Of a stretch of DNA of 64,000 nt, positions 50,951-64,000 are shown one piece after another. The stretch is from Lutraria lutraria (taxonomy: Eukaryota; Mollusca; Bivalvia; Venerida; Mactridae), in NCBI GenBank assembly GCA_964023205.1, contig OZ026835.1, positions 2,125,053 through 2,189,052 of the forward strand, read 5' to 3'. The notes beneath the pieces were generated by a model. It was not told the DNA's origin. It ran no database searches and saw nothing but the letters and a program-made list of their open reading frames with translations. Within the stretch, counting starts at the first letter, position 1. Every line of letters begins with the position of its first letter. Position numbers and translations under genes: made by a program.

Positions 50951-53000
50951 GCAAAGTGAACGGAACTAACATCAATTTTCTGTTATCTTCCATATACGAT
51001 TACTTCAAATTTAAAGTTTTCATAATTTTGTTAGTGAACATATTTCATATATTAACATGGTAAATATGTATAAACCCTCTGCAAGTTCAGGTACATTTAG
51101 AATTGACTACTTCTGGTAATACAGTACGTCGTACAAGTGGCATACGACTTACAAAGTATTCATGACGACAGTAGTCTAGATTCGTTCTAAAGACTATCTC
51201 AAAATAGCTCCATATTAGATAATATACTAGAGGGAAACAATAAAATATATAGACTTAATTTCAACTATCGTCATATAAAACAAAGGCGTATCGTGTTAAT
51301 TGGGTTCATATATCTAGTGTCAATTTTTATAAGTCAGACTAAAAAAGTAAGTGTGCACTTGGTTAGAAGGAAATTAGGTATCAAAAGTTGTAGAAAATGT
51401 GTTGTTGACAACAAGGGGTTTTACTTTTAATTGGAATTTGATAATTAGCGGATATCCGAACATGGTTTTATGTGTGAATTATTATTCCTCTTGTGTTATA
51501 TTTTGATGTTATGTTATAAAATAAGTTTATTTAATATTTAGATGTGTTAGATATAAGTGCACCCTTTCTTTTTCCTGTAAGTATAGAAATGCATACATTA
51601 TTACTATCAGATATTACGTACAAATACAGCCGCTCGTCGCATTAAACACGAATCTGCGATTTCGGTACCCACCAGAAGCAACGCATTGGCTCAGAAAATA
51701 TAATTTCACGAACAAATATAAAATACACAGCTATAGTCATACTCCCTTTGAAGACATATTTGGCTGAGATTATTGTACATAACAAACATTCAGATGGTTT
51801 GAACACGTTATAACATTAAGAAGTATAGAGAAGTAAGGCCCACTGCTAGAAAAACATGTAGAAACAATCCCAAAAAAGATGCCAAAACCTGCTTTGATTA
51901 CAACACAGGAAGAATACTTTGAATGGTATGCTTCTGAAAAGTCTCCTTCAAAAGTCGCAACATATATTTGTCTCCAGTAAAGGATGATTAAAATCTCATA
52001 AGATTTAGTTCAAGATGATAATTAAATGTTTAATATAACATCAAATTGTAACGAAACTATCTCGTGGTGGGAAGATACTCATTATATTATTGACGTGTTT
52101 GTGTAGGAGGCGCCGTAAGTGTTCTGAAGAAAAGAAGATATAATTAACCAAATGATCGTTTTTCAAAACGTAATGAGATGATTGAAGCACATTACTTCTG
52201 GTTGTCGTGTAACAAAACGATATGGAAACCTGTATTATGCCACATTGAAATAAATATATATCTCTGTGCAATCCGGTAATAGACTCAATGGCAGTTGAAC
52301 ATCACAGGAAACAAGAATGTTGCATTTCGTGGCTACCGCCTTTTACCGATCATTGACAAAAAATTACTATAAATTAGTACGAGACTAGTTATTTTTGAAA
52401 GTCATTACGTAGCCAAGAATCTTCAGACATATTTTTATACATCCAGGGCGTTCCAGAGGCTGAATATAAAAATCACATGACTTTATTCAGACCAAGTGAT
52501 TGCGGGAAACTCTTTATAGATTGAGCTACCGAAATATAAGCTCCCAGAAGATCGCAAAAATTTACTTGACGCTGATATTGATTTCCTTTTGGATCACTAT
52601 TGTTGCATTTGTTACTTTTGAGGAAATATTGCTCATGAAACCAATTTACTATAACATATGAATTATAAACAGGTGCAACCAATGATGATCGGAACAAATG
52701 ATGTACGTGCAACATAATGTATAAGTTATTCCATAACAAAGTCTGTATCTAAGCAACTATGATTTCGTTTTAATAAGAACGATGTAAATTTGATTGATCG
52801 GTCTTTTCGAAACATGCAATATTTCAGCGCTTTCATCAGTTTTATGAACTTTCGTATTATTAATCCCTGATGATACTATATCGTGACAGACTATTAATTG
52901 TAACCTTATATGAAATGGATGATAAAGTGTATATGGTTTCAATCAACATATAATTGGAGTCTAAGAAAAGTAAGGAGACTTTCTTCGGGACGATAGTTCT
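50951..53000. other. Unassigned host DNA
   Basis: Nothing recognised on either strand. Confidence 0.4.
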
Positions 53001-53261
53001 GGGTCTGTATTCACAAAGCATCTTAAGAATTTTTTTAACTTGAGTTATATTTTCCCTTAAATTCGACTTTTTTAAACTCTTTTGTACTAATATAAAGGAG
53101 GAAATCACAATAATATGATTTTATCTTTGTTCTAAAGATGCCAATTATGAAAATGATAATTAATTTTCATACTTTTCATGACTGGTTTACAAACTTTTAC
53201 CATGAAAAAAATTTCGACTTAAGTTAAAGAAAATCTTAAGAAGCTTTGTGAATACGGACCC
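53001..53261. repeat. Foldback element (MITE-like)
   Basis: The ends GGGTCTGTATTCACAAAGC...CTTAAG (53001-53027) and CTTAAGAAGCTTTGTGAATACGGACCC (reading 53235-53261) are inverted copies. Inner arms continue with partial similarity. 261 bp, non-coding. Confidence 0.8.
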
Positions 53262-53739
53262 TGAATTACATGCAGTTGTGATTGTCGAGTATTCGAGGAG
53301 ATATGTTGGGTCACGTTTTGATACAGTAGCGTTTACAAAGAATATTTTGAGCTTATGAGCCTGCTAATCTGTATTATTTATAGTGAATGATGTGTGTCAT
53401 ATAACATTGTCGTCTCGAAAACATAAATGTAAAGCCAAAAACGTGCCTATTGTCTAAACCAGTTAACAATGATTACCAAGTCGCCTTCTGACAGACGTAT
53501 GCCTTCACATTCACATGTTGCATTTTTGGCAGCTTATCAATTTGACATATGACAAGATGTGCATAATTACGTAATGCGAAGAAATCAAACTTTGCCTCTA
53601 TTTTGTGAGCTTAGGTTGAAAAATACGTAGGCTTAAGTTTCCAGAATTAAGTGGTGGAGTTGGGAGGAGATTTTTGAAAATAAATATTAAAGCTAGCCAA
53701 AAGCAACAATGAAACAAGATGTGTTTTATAAACACTGTG

Positions 53740-54560
53740 CCCCCTCCGGTTGCCCTTTTTAAAAAACGCACCTGTAGGTCCTGTAGAGATTGTCATGATG
53801 AACCAAGATATGAAGTTCGATGATTGCAGGTGGTAGCGTTTTGATTTTATAGGCAAGGTTAAATTTCGATACAGGCAAACAAAGGGCCGTAAATCTGCTA
53901 AAAATCATCGAATCACAAAACCCTAACAATATGTGCTGGTACATGGTACATGGTGACAATAGTTCTATCAAAGTTTGGTAAAAATCCCTTGAAAAATACA
54001 GAAGTAGTTGCAAACAAAAGAGTATTTCTCTATATATTACATATGCACAAAATAAACAAAGGGCCATAATTCCGTCAAAGTTTATTGAATCATAAAACCT
54101 TTAGAGCATGCATTGGGTATCTCGATAACAATGAAAGTTTTATCAAAATCCCTTGAGAAAACAAGGAAACAAGAGTATTTTACTGTTACAATCACACAAA
54201 ATAAACAAAGTGCCATAATTCCGTCAACAATGATCGAATCACAAAACCCGGAATATATGTGTGTGTGGTGGTTCTTGGTAACAACAAGTCTGTGAAAGTT
54301 TCGTCAAAATCCCATGAAAAATGTAGGAGTAGTATCCTAAAAAAATGTCGTTTTTTTTAAACACAATGACCCTGTGAACTTGACCTACTGACCTGAAAAT
54401 GCACAGGTCCTGTAGAGGTTGTCATGAGGAACCTACATATGAAGTTTGATGGATGTAGGTGCAGACGTTTTGATTTTATAGGCAAGGTTAAAGTTTGGTA
54501 CAAACAGACAAACAGAGAGGCCAAAAACAATATGTCCCCGATCTATCGATACGGGGGGCA
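53740..54560 (-). repeat. Dispersed repeat, copy B (inverted to 30480-31262)
   Basis: Inverted match to copy A, including AACAAAGGGCCATAATTCCGTC and TTTTGATTTTATAGGCAAGG motifs. It runs to GGGGGGCATAAAAACG near 54553. Two tandem ~150-bp units are evident. Confidence 0.7.
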
Positions 54561-56872
54561 TAAAAACGTTTTCCATTTATTCATGAATATTTACAATATA
54601 CATGACAGATGGCTCCACGTTTTAGTTTTTGCTTGCGGCACAAAGTACGTTAACACATTTGTAGTGTTACATTCATGATAATCCCGTGGCAATGTATAAC
54701 TACGGGCACGTAAAGGACATCACTCAAAATCTGCAATTGGTTGAAATGCACATTTAAACATCTCGATTTATGCACAATTATTATTTCTTTTAATTAAAAT
54801 AATGGTTAAGAATATTGGACGACTGCTTATGCGACGATAAATAAAAAGTAATACATGCGATGACAATTTGTTACGCAGTTTTTTTTCGCGCATAAGCTTT
54901 GCACCAAAAGCCTCTAATATTGAACCAGTTCTTTATGAGTCGGAGTGTGCACAAAATCTCCGGACAATGACAGTTTAATCATGTCTAGTCCAAACTAATA
55001 TATCTAAATAACAATAATTCTTTTAGACAGTCCTAGGAGAATTGTGTGACAAAATAGCTTGGCCTTTAATGTAGGCTCTCGTAAATGTCACATGGAATGA
55101 TGATATATATCATGTCTTAAAGTTTTTGGTGTGTCGATATTAAGACACTGACATTTTATCACGTTTTCAAACTCGATTTTAACTTTGTTACCGAAGTTGA
55201 ATCGACAGTTTCTTTTTTTATATTTAGACGCAGACGGTTGTTTCTAAGACTTTATTTTTCCATTTTAACCCAGGTTCATTTATAGAATTTTTGAAATCGC
55301 GAATTTACCAATTTTCACACAGTCTTCATTGTGATCAGGAACTGGTGAGCATATATCTATACTGACAGATTACGTTGGTTGCCAGACTTGCAGTTTGGCT
55401 TAGTTTGAAAGACAGCATCAAGTACGGTTGCTATGGCTCTACTTCTAAGAATGGCTTACACAAGCGATTGATTGCATGATTTACAACTGTCGGTGTCAGG
55501 TAGAAAAAATAATAAGAAAAATACCATACGTTTTGCACTGTTCCATTGGTTAAAACAGTGCGCTTGTTGAATACGTTTTGCAATGCAGACATTGTATTGC
55601 ATCAAGTGGACAATTATGTAAATGTCTGCTTTTGCATACTAGTATTTAAAGTATGGTTTTAGATGTCTGGTATATTTTTGCACAGGCACTGTTGAATTCT
55701 ATAACCTTCAAATATTCAGCGGAACCAAAATATAGTGTGCATATTTTTTTCGTTCAATGTCTATGTCCGGTATTATTGCGGTAGTTTGTTATTAGCATTA
55801 TTTTACAAACACTGCGACAAGTTACTTTGAACTCCGATGAAATCTAGTTAAGTCAATGTCAACTTAAGATAGTATGCGACCTTTATGCTTATATTTTCAA
55901 CGTCGAATATCATTTTTATATGCTCTCAAAACTGATGTTATAAGTCACAGGTGTATATGTATCGAATTATTTAGATAGAAGGTATGTCAGAAATAGGTGC
56001 TTCGGATGTACTAGTTATCGTTGTTCATGTATAAAGTCATTATAGGTTAAAATGTACATTACATTACTAGTGTTTGTGCCACATGATCCACTCAATTATC
56101 ATGTAAGTTGAAATAATATTACAAATATTGATATAAAAAGTTAGCATTCCAGCTCTCCAGAAACAGCAACCCGCAAAAAACATCCCTAACCAATTATTTT
56201 TTAAATACTTTCTAATAAAATAATCTTAAAAACCTTCATTCCCGTGATTCTGTATTTTGTGAATTAAATCTAAACTAGTTACTGAAATAATTATGCAACG
56301 TTTTTTTATAGCGTTGTAATTTAGTTCGTTATTTTGTACAGTCTGCTTCCAACATTTAATAACGAGGATGAATAATTCAGTAAAACATTGAGGTATAAGT
56401 ATCGTTCCTGAACAAAAGAACAAGAACATAGCATTATTAAAACATGGAAGAAAATAAGTTGTCGTTTGGCTTCTGGCGCGATTAAACTACTTATAACGTC
56501 ATTTTGATAACGAACAATTCGTATTGACAGCAGAATATCTGAAACTGCTTATTCAGCTTTTGTAGCGTAATACATTATTTAATTGCATGATGATTATGCA
56601 TTGTTACAGGCAACATAATACGAACTGATTAGAGTGTTGGTCACCTGATCAAGAGGTTGTGATTCGAACCCCGGGCGAGGCTCACACTGTCTAAGACAAA
56701 TATGAATCTCAACTTGTAACTTGTTTATTAGCTGTTTTTTGGCCACCGGCCCATACAGAATATACATGATATAATAAATTTTACATTTAATGACAGTATA
56801 TACTGATGTTCTGTTGCAGAGGACGAACACCTTATGTCCTAGATTGTCCACCATTAATAGAATTCTATATTA
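54561..56872. other. Unassigned host DNA
   Basis: Contains a tRNA-like B-box fragment at about 56635-56690 (GATTCGAACCCCGGG), probably a SINE. Otherwise nothing supported. Confidence 0.4.
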
Positions 56873-57151
56873 TTACTCTATATGTTTTATTGAATCTTTT
56901 CTAATTTTAAAAGCGTAATATAAATACATTGCCAAATTTCTAATTGTCACGGTTTTCGTGCATGACATTAGACTGATGAATTTATCATGAGTAGGAAATC
57001 TCCAAAAATATTCTTTTATGTATTGCGACCGAGTATCATTATAAAGTGGATATAGTAAAGTAAAATGAAATTCGTCCTCTACAAGAGACTCACAATAAAA
57101 ACATGTTCTATATTCTTTGTCAATATCATAGTAACGACCTTGTTCTATCAT
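56873..57151 (-). pseudogene. LINE ORF2 C-terminal Cys-domain fragment
   Basis: 92 codons with CFYCESLVEDEFHFTLLYPLY, the CxxC...EDExHF pattern found at the C-terminus of many LINE ORF2 proteins (the usual Cys before PLY is Tyr here). It is separated from the RT by about 280 bp of broken frame. Confidence 0.65.
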
Positions 57152-57435
57152 TAAGTTATGAGCACATGAGCGGAAACTGGCTAAACATTTTCTAAATTTT
57201 GCTACATCAATAATTGAAACATACCATTTTCTTTCCCAAAAGACGGTTTAAATGTTTTATAATAATACAATTTACTTCTATTTGAACAAGAAGACGACCA
57301 CAACTGTATATATTGATCTTTCAAACGATTTATGTATTTTGTAAAAACAACTTTGGGTTCTCAACAGTTTGCATGTTCCACACATAACCAAATCTATTTT
57401 TTTGCAGTTCTGTTCGTACATCGGATGCCCAATTT

Positions 57436-58545
57436 TCATAGCCTATACTTTAACATGTTGTAAAACAATTTAACATATCTATTATCCGGTAAAGAGATAA
57501 TTCGTAACCAATATTTAATACATCTTTTGGAAGCAATTATATACAAAGGAAATCGACCAAGGTCACCGAGTACAGCAGTGTTGCAACTTTTAACATTTAC
57601 ATCCATGAACCTTTCACAAGCATAAGTTTGTACATTTTCAATTGCAGAGACTGTTTTCAAACCCCATAACTCCGAACCATATAACATGATTGATGCAATC
57701 TTTGAGTCAAAAATTTTGAAAAATGTGGAATAAGGAATACAGCCTAATTTGGCTAAAGATGCAAAGACATAAAGAAAAACTCTTTTCCCCTTTTCCGCCA
57801 TAGCTTCAGCCATTTTATGTAAGGAAAATAAGACCCCGACATAGGTGAATTTTTTAACAACAGATACTTGTTCACCTTTATAAAACCATTTTTCTTTTGC
57901 AGATAATTTACCGCCATTTTTGAATACAAGTACCTTAGACTTTTCTATATTTACATTTAATTTATAGTCATTACAAAATTTACTAAGGACGTCAAGTTCT
58001 TTTTGTAGACCACTAATTGTGTCAGCTGCTAGTCCGACATCGTCGGCAAACATTAGTAGAAAAATTTCAATGATATCCGGGAAAAGCTGGATACCTCTGA
58101 CATTATTTTGTTTTAATGCAGTCTCAAGTTCATTAACAAAAAGTACAAATAATATTGGGCTTATTTTACAACCTTGGGGTAAACCAATTGGACAGGAGAA
58201 ACTATTTGTATATCCATGACTAGTACGTACACAAGCTGTTACTGATTTATATACAGCCATAATGGCGGACAATAATTTTCCCGACACCCCATTTTTACAT
58301 AGAATATCATACAGTATTGGTATATTTACAGAATCAAATGCCTTTTTAAAATCTATAAAGGCCACATAAACCGTTTTTCTTTTCATACAAAGATACTTTT
58401 TAATTATTGCATACAAAATGAAAGCATTATCAGTCGTATTATATCCCTGACGAAAACCTGCTTGGGACTCAGACAGTTTTTGGTATGCATTAGCATAAAA
58501 TGTTAACCTTTTCGTGAAAATGGACATATAAACTTGACTAAACAC
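57436..58545 (-). pseudogene. LINE reverse transcriptase (ORF2 fragment)
   Basis: 369 codons open. RT motifs: SQAGFRQGYNTTDN, VAFIDFKKAFDSV, GLPQGCKISPILF, LLMFADDVGL (catalytic FADD) and the thumb TYVGVLFS. The N-terminal RT blocks are missing. The frame joins almost directly to an endonuclease remnant upstream, so an internal deletion removed the segment between them. Confidence 0.85.
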
Positions 58546-58547
58546 AT

Positions 58548-58745
58548 CTAAAAGGGATATACCACGGTAATTATCAGTGCAGCTATGCGTTTCACTTTAA
58601 CACCTATATTATTTCTAACAAGAACTGAAACACCTCCCATATTTCTACCTCCTTTAGCCGATGGTTTCGAAAAGCAGTTGAACATCCTGTATTCACTAAA
58701 AATATCTGAACACGAATCATGTTCTGATAGCCATGTTTCCTGCAA
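58548..58745 (-). pseudogene. LINE apurinic-type endonuclease remnant
   Basis: 65 codons. QETWLSEH and GGVSVLVRN are characteristic of the LINE EEP endonuclease. The SDH-type catalytic end is absent. Confidence 0.6.
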
Positions 58746-58865
58746 AGTAATAACATCATATTGCTGGATAAAATTTCATGAATCATCATTCGTTATTACA
58801 CTATTCAAACCACTTATGTTCCACGAAAGAAATCCATGTTTCTGAGATGGGCTTCGACCTTCACC

Positions 58866-59685
58866 CTATTGTTGAATATCTCGACTCTCGGTTTCCATGC
58901 CTTGTTGTGGATTAGTATGACTACGAGCAATTCTTTTAAATACTCTCGTCTGACCCTGATCTTCTGGTTTCTTCTGTTTGTGTAATTTTCCATTTTTAAA
59001 ATATCCGTAGTATCCTCTTGTTTTCAGTTCCTTTAATTGTTGACGCTGTTGGTAGGTCAGATCATTTGAAATGCGAATTCCTCTTTCACGTAACTGATCC
59101 TTGTACTGAAATAATTTCATCTTTGTGTTGTAATCCTGAAACTTGGCTATCACCATACGACATTTTTCAAAGTTATCGCCAACTCTTCTCGCATATGTAA
59201 TGTTTTTATCAATACTCTGGTTCTCATTTTCCTTTAATACATCAAGCACATCGTCATTTATTTTCACCATCAAGTTTTCATCCTCATTTTCTTCGAGACC
59301 AAAAATCCTCGACGAACTCTTAATTTTGTCCAATTCAAGTTTTTCTAACTGTTTTTCCAACTGATGGATTCATTCTATCATTTAAAATATCATTTTCGTA
59401 GGATACTGCATGCATATCAGTAGTTAATGACTCGGTCTCATATCCAATTTGCTCAATCTTATTCTCAATTTTGCAAACCTTTTCTCCCAATTCAAACTGT
59501 TTGGTTTCTACTTATTGTATATTACATTTCATTGATGATATCTCACTTTTGATTAAGGCCATATCCTTTGATACATACGTAATTTCATCTTTGATCAAGG
59601 CCATATCTTTAGTCAAATTAGTATTTGATGTCTGTATAGCGTCAATAATTAACGCCGTTTCATCAGATATCTTTCTTCTTGACAT
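58866..59685 (-). pseudogene. L1-type ORF1 (coiled coil plus RRM-like RNA-binding domain), broken
   Basis: It starts at 59685 (MSRRKISDETALII). A coiled-coil part follows with an in-frame TAA near 59516, and a frameshift lies near 59365. The second part, 59360-58866, carries the L1 ORF1 pattern: SSRIFGLEENEDEN, then ITYARRVGDNFEKCRMVIAKF, then IRISNDLTYQQRQQLKEL. Confidence 0.75.
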
Positions 59686-59799
59686 TTTGGCAAAAATACA
59701 AAATGAAGTCAGTTACTCGCTTCCGTAGGATAATTAAACAAGAAGATGAACTCCAATGTCCTAAACACGCTTCCGTAGATTTTCATACACACATACGGT

Positions 59800-60407
59800 C
59801 GGTATACAACCACAGGTGGCTGTATCAGTGTTTGGTCCACAAAAAAAAAAATCCCGTGAAAAAAGAATCCCGTCACTGATCTTATACATACTATCAAGGT
59901 AAAAAGCCTACTATATGTCTATATGCCAAACAATGTGGAACATTGCATCTCGTTGTTTCAGCATAAAAGATGTGCGCTGAAAGAAAATTGCTACACATGT
60001 CATTCAAATAAACTATAAGATATTCATTCCTATCGAAAATCTCATTCAATTACATCTAATAACTGTGAAACGGTAAAATTGTGTTCCTTTCGTTATTTAA
60101 CTTCGCTGCAAGCCATTTTGAGTCAAGCGCGAGTGATGTATCAAGCGATCTGATTGGTCGGCATGAAATGAACAGACTATTGTGCACACATATCCGACCA
60201 ATCAGATCGCTTGATACATGTGTAGCTATTTTCCTTCAACGCACGTATTTCATGCTGAAATGTTCCACATTGTTTGGCGTATAGACATATAGTAGGCTTT
60301 TCACCTTGATAGTAATATAAGCTCAGTGACGGGATTTTTTTTTGTGAACACTGATACTTGTTTTATCATTTGTGGACCAAACACTGATACTGCCACCTGT
60401 GTATACA
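59800..60407. repeat. Large nested foldback element (about 600 bp)
   Basis: The outer arms contain ACCAAACACTGATAC and TATACAAC in inverted orientation. The middle arms share CTACTATATGTCTATA and CAAACAATGTGGAACAT. The inner arms TGTATCAAGCGATCTGATTG and CAATCAGATCGCTTGATACA are perfect. It lies next to the 5' end of the LINE. Confidence 0.8.
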
Positions 60408-61854
60408 ACTACGTTGAGTAAACTCGATACACTTGGCTGACCACTGGACGAATATTAGTATGGCCGAATATACAGTGACCAAATAAAGTCAATAAACTGT
60501 TAATATTTTATCACAAGACAAGGTTTAAATCAAAATTCAATACCACTAGTGTAGAAAAATTCATATCAATTCCATCAATTTGGTGTATATAAAGTCTGGT
60601 AGTTTGTCGAATTACGCTGCAAATTTCAGTTTAAATCTCTCTATATATGTTCGTGACCTTTCGGTAGTATATCAGTATATATATAAACATTACATCCTAT
60701 GCTATATTGTCCTTCATCCCTGAATTATGTTGGATAGCTTGGCAGTAGCTTGTGGATAGAATTCGATTAACTGTATCTAAATGAATGAACGAGCGCCAGC
60801 TACGGTTTACCTGGTCAGCGTCATGACCAAATTACGATAGATCACCTGTTCGTTTAATTATTTTAAAATATTTCCCACAATTGTACCTAAAGTAACTACT
60901 ATTATCTCATTCGTGGTTTACTGATTATAACGTACCGATTCAGATTTATTCGTTCAGAACACATCATTTCACAGTAGTTGTATACGGCCTTCAGGAAAAT
61001 CATAGATACTTAAATGTTGATATTATTTGAAATATCGTTGAATTGCGATGCATTTCATGCGCACTGTGTACGGTAGAAATGAAAATGCTTTCTTTGTAAG
61101 TCACCATATGTACAAAGCATTTGCTGTTCTGCAACAAAAAACGGTACCTTATGGGGATGACTATATGTAAAGAAGATAAGGTATACCCCATTCAACAAAT
61201 ACACAGAGATGAATTTCTAAACGTCCACTTATTGTGGATAATTGGAAAATCATTTCGTCTTGACCAATTGGCATTTGGAATGCAACATTAACAGTTAGTA
61301 TGAAAATGGTTTTATTAACCGCGCTCCAGTCTGCAAATCGCGATCTGCGTTTCAACTTTTTGAAACCACTAAATTCAGACAACAAACTGGTATTAAAACG
61401 CTGTGAAGTAGGAATCGATGATTAATAACGAACGACATGTTTAAAAAAATATGTCAGATTTTGTTTTGAAACGAAATAAAACAAATTTTATCATTTTATG
61501 TACTTTCTAAAATTAAGTCTGTTGTTTTCATTGATTACATTCTTGTGGAATTGAATTGTGTTATTCTGTCGTGTTTTCCTGACAATACATTGCGCTTCAA
61601 AAATGATTACTTCCGAGGCAAATTTAACTTTCATTATTAACACAGGATAACCTTTGCAATACAAATTAATTCAAATTAATTGAGAAAGATCGTTGTATTT
61701 TGTAACGGCATAACAAAATGATCATAATAACATAATTATCTTCGTTACCGTTAGAGACAAATTAAAATGTTGGGAAAGGTTTTTGATTGGTAGTTCGTGT
61801 TTTACACAGTTTGAATACAAAGTTAACTGGATTGGTGTATCCTTCTTTTTATCT
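60408..61854. other. Unassigned host DNA
   Basis: No supported features. Confidence 0.4.
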
Positions 61855-62680
61855 CATCAGAGCACAAAGTGCTCATGGTGAGCTATTGTGATCGCGTGAT
61901 GTCCGTCGTCCGTGTTTGTGCGTGCGTGCGTGCGTCAAGGGGTCACTTGATTTTATATAGACTTATAAAGGGAAATTTTAAAAACCATTTTGTCAGAAAC
62001 TAAAATGCCTGGAGCTTAGAAATTTGGTGTGTAGCATTGTCCAGTGAACATCTACCAGATTTGATCAAATTATTGCCCTATGGTCAAAATTGGCCCCGCC
62101 CCAGGGTTCATTTGATTTTATATGGACTTATATAGGTGAATTTTTAAATCGTCTTGTCAGAAACTAAAATGCCTAGAGCTTAGATATTTGATGTGTAGCA
62201 TTGTCTAGTGAACCTCTACAAAGTTTGTTTAAATTATTGCCCTAGCGTCAAAATTAGCCCTGCCCTGGGGTTTACTCTAATCTATTTAGGAAAATTGAAA
62301 AAAATCTTCTTGTCCGAAACCACAAGACCTAAAGCTAAGATATTTGGCATGTATCATTGTCTAGTGGACCTCTACCAAGTCTGTTAAAAATATAGCCACA
62401 GGGTGAAAATCAGTCCCGGACCGGGGTTTACATGATTAATATAGGTTTATATATAGAAAAAAAAACAAGAAAATCTTCTCCTCAATGCCTAGAGCTTACA
62501 TATTTTGTATGTAGAATTGTCTGGTGGACATCTACCAGGTTTGTCTAAATTATTGCCGTAGGGGGCAAAACTGGCCCCGCCCATGGGTCACTTAATTTTA
62601 CAAAGGCTCATGATAATTTTCTCTTAAAGAGTCTTTATATCTGGTGAGCGATATAGGGCCATCATGGCACTTTTGTTGTC
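61855..62680 (+). repeat. Tandem-unit repeat element (pearl/Helentron-like)
   Basis: It starts with CTCATCAGAGCAC/GTGCTC and GGTGAGCT, followed by CGTGCGTGCGTGCGTGCG. Several ~150-bp units (AAACTAAAATGCCTAGAGCT and ATTATTGCCCTA motifs) follow. It ends GGTGAGCGATATAGGGCCATCATGGCACTTTTG with a degenerate hairpin. It is the same family as 853-2106, in opposite orientation. Confidence 0.65.
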
Positions 62681-64000
62681 CCCATGGGTTTGGTGGTTTT
62701 TGTTTTGTGGAAGGACGAATGTTTTGTATGTGTGTATGTATTTTTCCAGACGTCATTTTTATGCACCCGCCATTCGAAATAGCTTAAGAGCATAAAGTAT
62801 TACCATTCCGTCCGTTCAAATTTTGGTTTCCGAGGGATAAGTCAAGAACCATTTCATGGATTGGTCATATATTTCACATGAAGGTGTATTATAATACAAT
62901 GCAGGTCAAATCCGAATTCCTTTAAAATCCATACATGTTCACAGTATTTATCGCCCCTTTTGGCGGGGGAGGGGCATTCGTGTCCTCATAACACATTTCT
63001 AGTCCAATAATTTTGAGTAGTATATATTGAATATTTCAGAAGTTCATTGCATACAAATATGAGGCATACTATATGACATCATAATTCGCTAGTAGTACTC
63101 AATTAGCGTAATATATAATTGTGAGATATAACTATATTACCGGAAGGGAATTTCAGGAAACATAGTTGACACAAATTATGATTAACAAGAGAGAATTAAC
63201 CGCGTTCAACGTGAACAGAATTTAAGTATCGGAGCGAACAATGATAACATCGAAATTAGACAGACTACACCACGTAACAGGAAGCTAATCAAATAACAGT
63301 AGTGTATGAATTATCAATTAGGTAATGCTGATTTTTACCTACTACTCATCTAATTTATTCATTAATGATTTTGAACAAGAGTGTCACAAGCGGTGCCAGC
63401 GCTCGTTTGTTCACCTATCCACCTAATATGAAGTTTCATGTCGCTTTCTCTTTCTCCTGTCTGAGTTATGAGCTACATTTAAGTTTTTGCTCGGACACAG
63501 ACGCCACTGGCGTACACGACGCAGTGATCGCAATTTCTTCGAAAACATCCGACCTGAAAACGCCCTTTCCTTTCATTTTATTATTTTTTATATACGTATG
63601 TTGGACATACCTTTGTGAAATGAATCTTGTGTCAAACACATGTACATAATAAACTTAAATCATAAACGGCATTAAAAGGGAGTGAATAAATTGTTAAGTT
63701 TCAATGCACAATATTATCACTAATACTTCAGATATAAATGGCAAAAATAGCCGGCTGCTTGCTAATGTATCTAGCGCATTACAGGTGTAAAATGAGATAC
63801 GGTGTTTAAAACGTACAAGTAAATTTGCTGATAATTTGCTTTCTCAAGTTCGCAGGTAACATATTGAACCTTTCTAATCCGATCCTAGCTAGATTTCTCA
63901 ATGTATTAAACATTTATAAGCTCTCTAATTTAAGTAATGTATGCTTCAAGTACCAAACAAACGTGTTTTATCTTATTTTTAGAAATGCTTTCTGTGTTAC
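62681..64000. other. Unassigned host DNA
   Basis: Nothing recognised. The 94-codon ORF at 63365 has no family signature. Confidence 0.4.

Larger units (their letters stand above)
56873..59690 (-). mobile_element. Damaged L1-type LINE with ORF1, endonuclease remnant and RT
   Basis: On the minus strand the order is ORF1 (59685-58866), a short endonuclease piece (58745-58548), RT (58545-57436) and a C-terminal Cys/His domain (57151-56873). All match one element. Internal deletions and frameshifts make it defective. See the part entries. Confidence 0.85.

Overview
The window is eukaryotic genomic DNA, probably from a marine bivalve mollusc. It is AT-rich, gene-poor and crowded with decayed transposons, SINE-like tRNA-derived repeats, foldback elements and mollusc-type repeat elements with internal tandem units. 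The host assignment is inferred from repeat style only. No complete host protein-coding gene could be recognised in the flanks.

Positions 4322-21582 hold one essentially complete Polinton/Maverick (an endogenous adintovirus-like dsDNA element) of about 17.3 kb, with terminal inverted repeats of about 265 bp. It encodes the full Polinton core set: protein-primed family B DNA polymerase, chromodomain integrase, FtsK/HerA-type packaging ATPase, adenain-like cysteine protease, double jelly-roll major capsid protein, penton-like minor capsid protein, several conserved small virion-type proteins and a histone H1-like basic core protein. Almost all of these lie on the minus strand in a very compact, operon-like array with repeated ATGA stop/start overlaps. 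A CCHC zinc-knuckle gene diverges from the polymerase gene. All reading frames look intact, but the integrase carries glutamine where the catalytic glutamate should be.

The most unusual part is the accessory layer at the element ends. Four small genes (4592-5068 minus, 18991-19218 minus, 19420-19743 plus, 20522-21289 plus) are followed 10-31 nt after their stop codons by one or two perfect 6-bp-stem, 4-nt-loop hairpins. These match the animal replication-dependent histone mRNA 3' stem-loop, including the CCAAC and ACCA flanks. At three of the four sites a purine-rich GAAAGAA tract resembling the U7 snRNA-binding histone downstream element follows. These genes lack a nearby AATAAA, whereas CCHC and late-type genes have one. 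The hairpins of the two outermost genes form part of the TIRs. The two middle genes are divergent and share a promoter with four evenly spaced CCAAT boxes, as divergent histone gene pairs often do. One of them encodes a small protein with an N-myristoylation/palmitoylation-type start and a duplicated LYPDL motif of the ALIX-binding late-domain class. Together this suggests viral genes that use histone-type (S-phase) mRNA processing, and possible ESCRT-assisted egress.

Flanks: 1-4321 contains repeats with internal tandem units and a decayed GIY-YIG (Penelope-type) fragment. 21583-22372 is a broken hAT transposase. 25256-26540 is a broken LINE RT, and 49145-49990 a mariner relic. 56873-59690 is a damaged L1-type LINE with ORF1 and RT. 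Several foldback elements, SINEs and a hammerhead-like motif (47893-47930) lie between. The remaining tens of kilobases show nothing I can assign.
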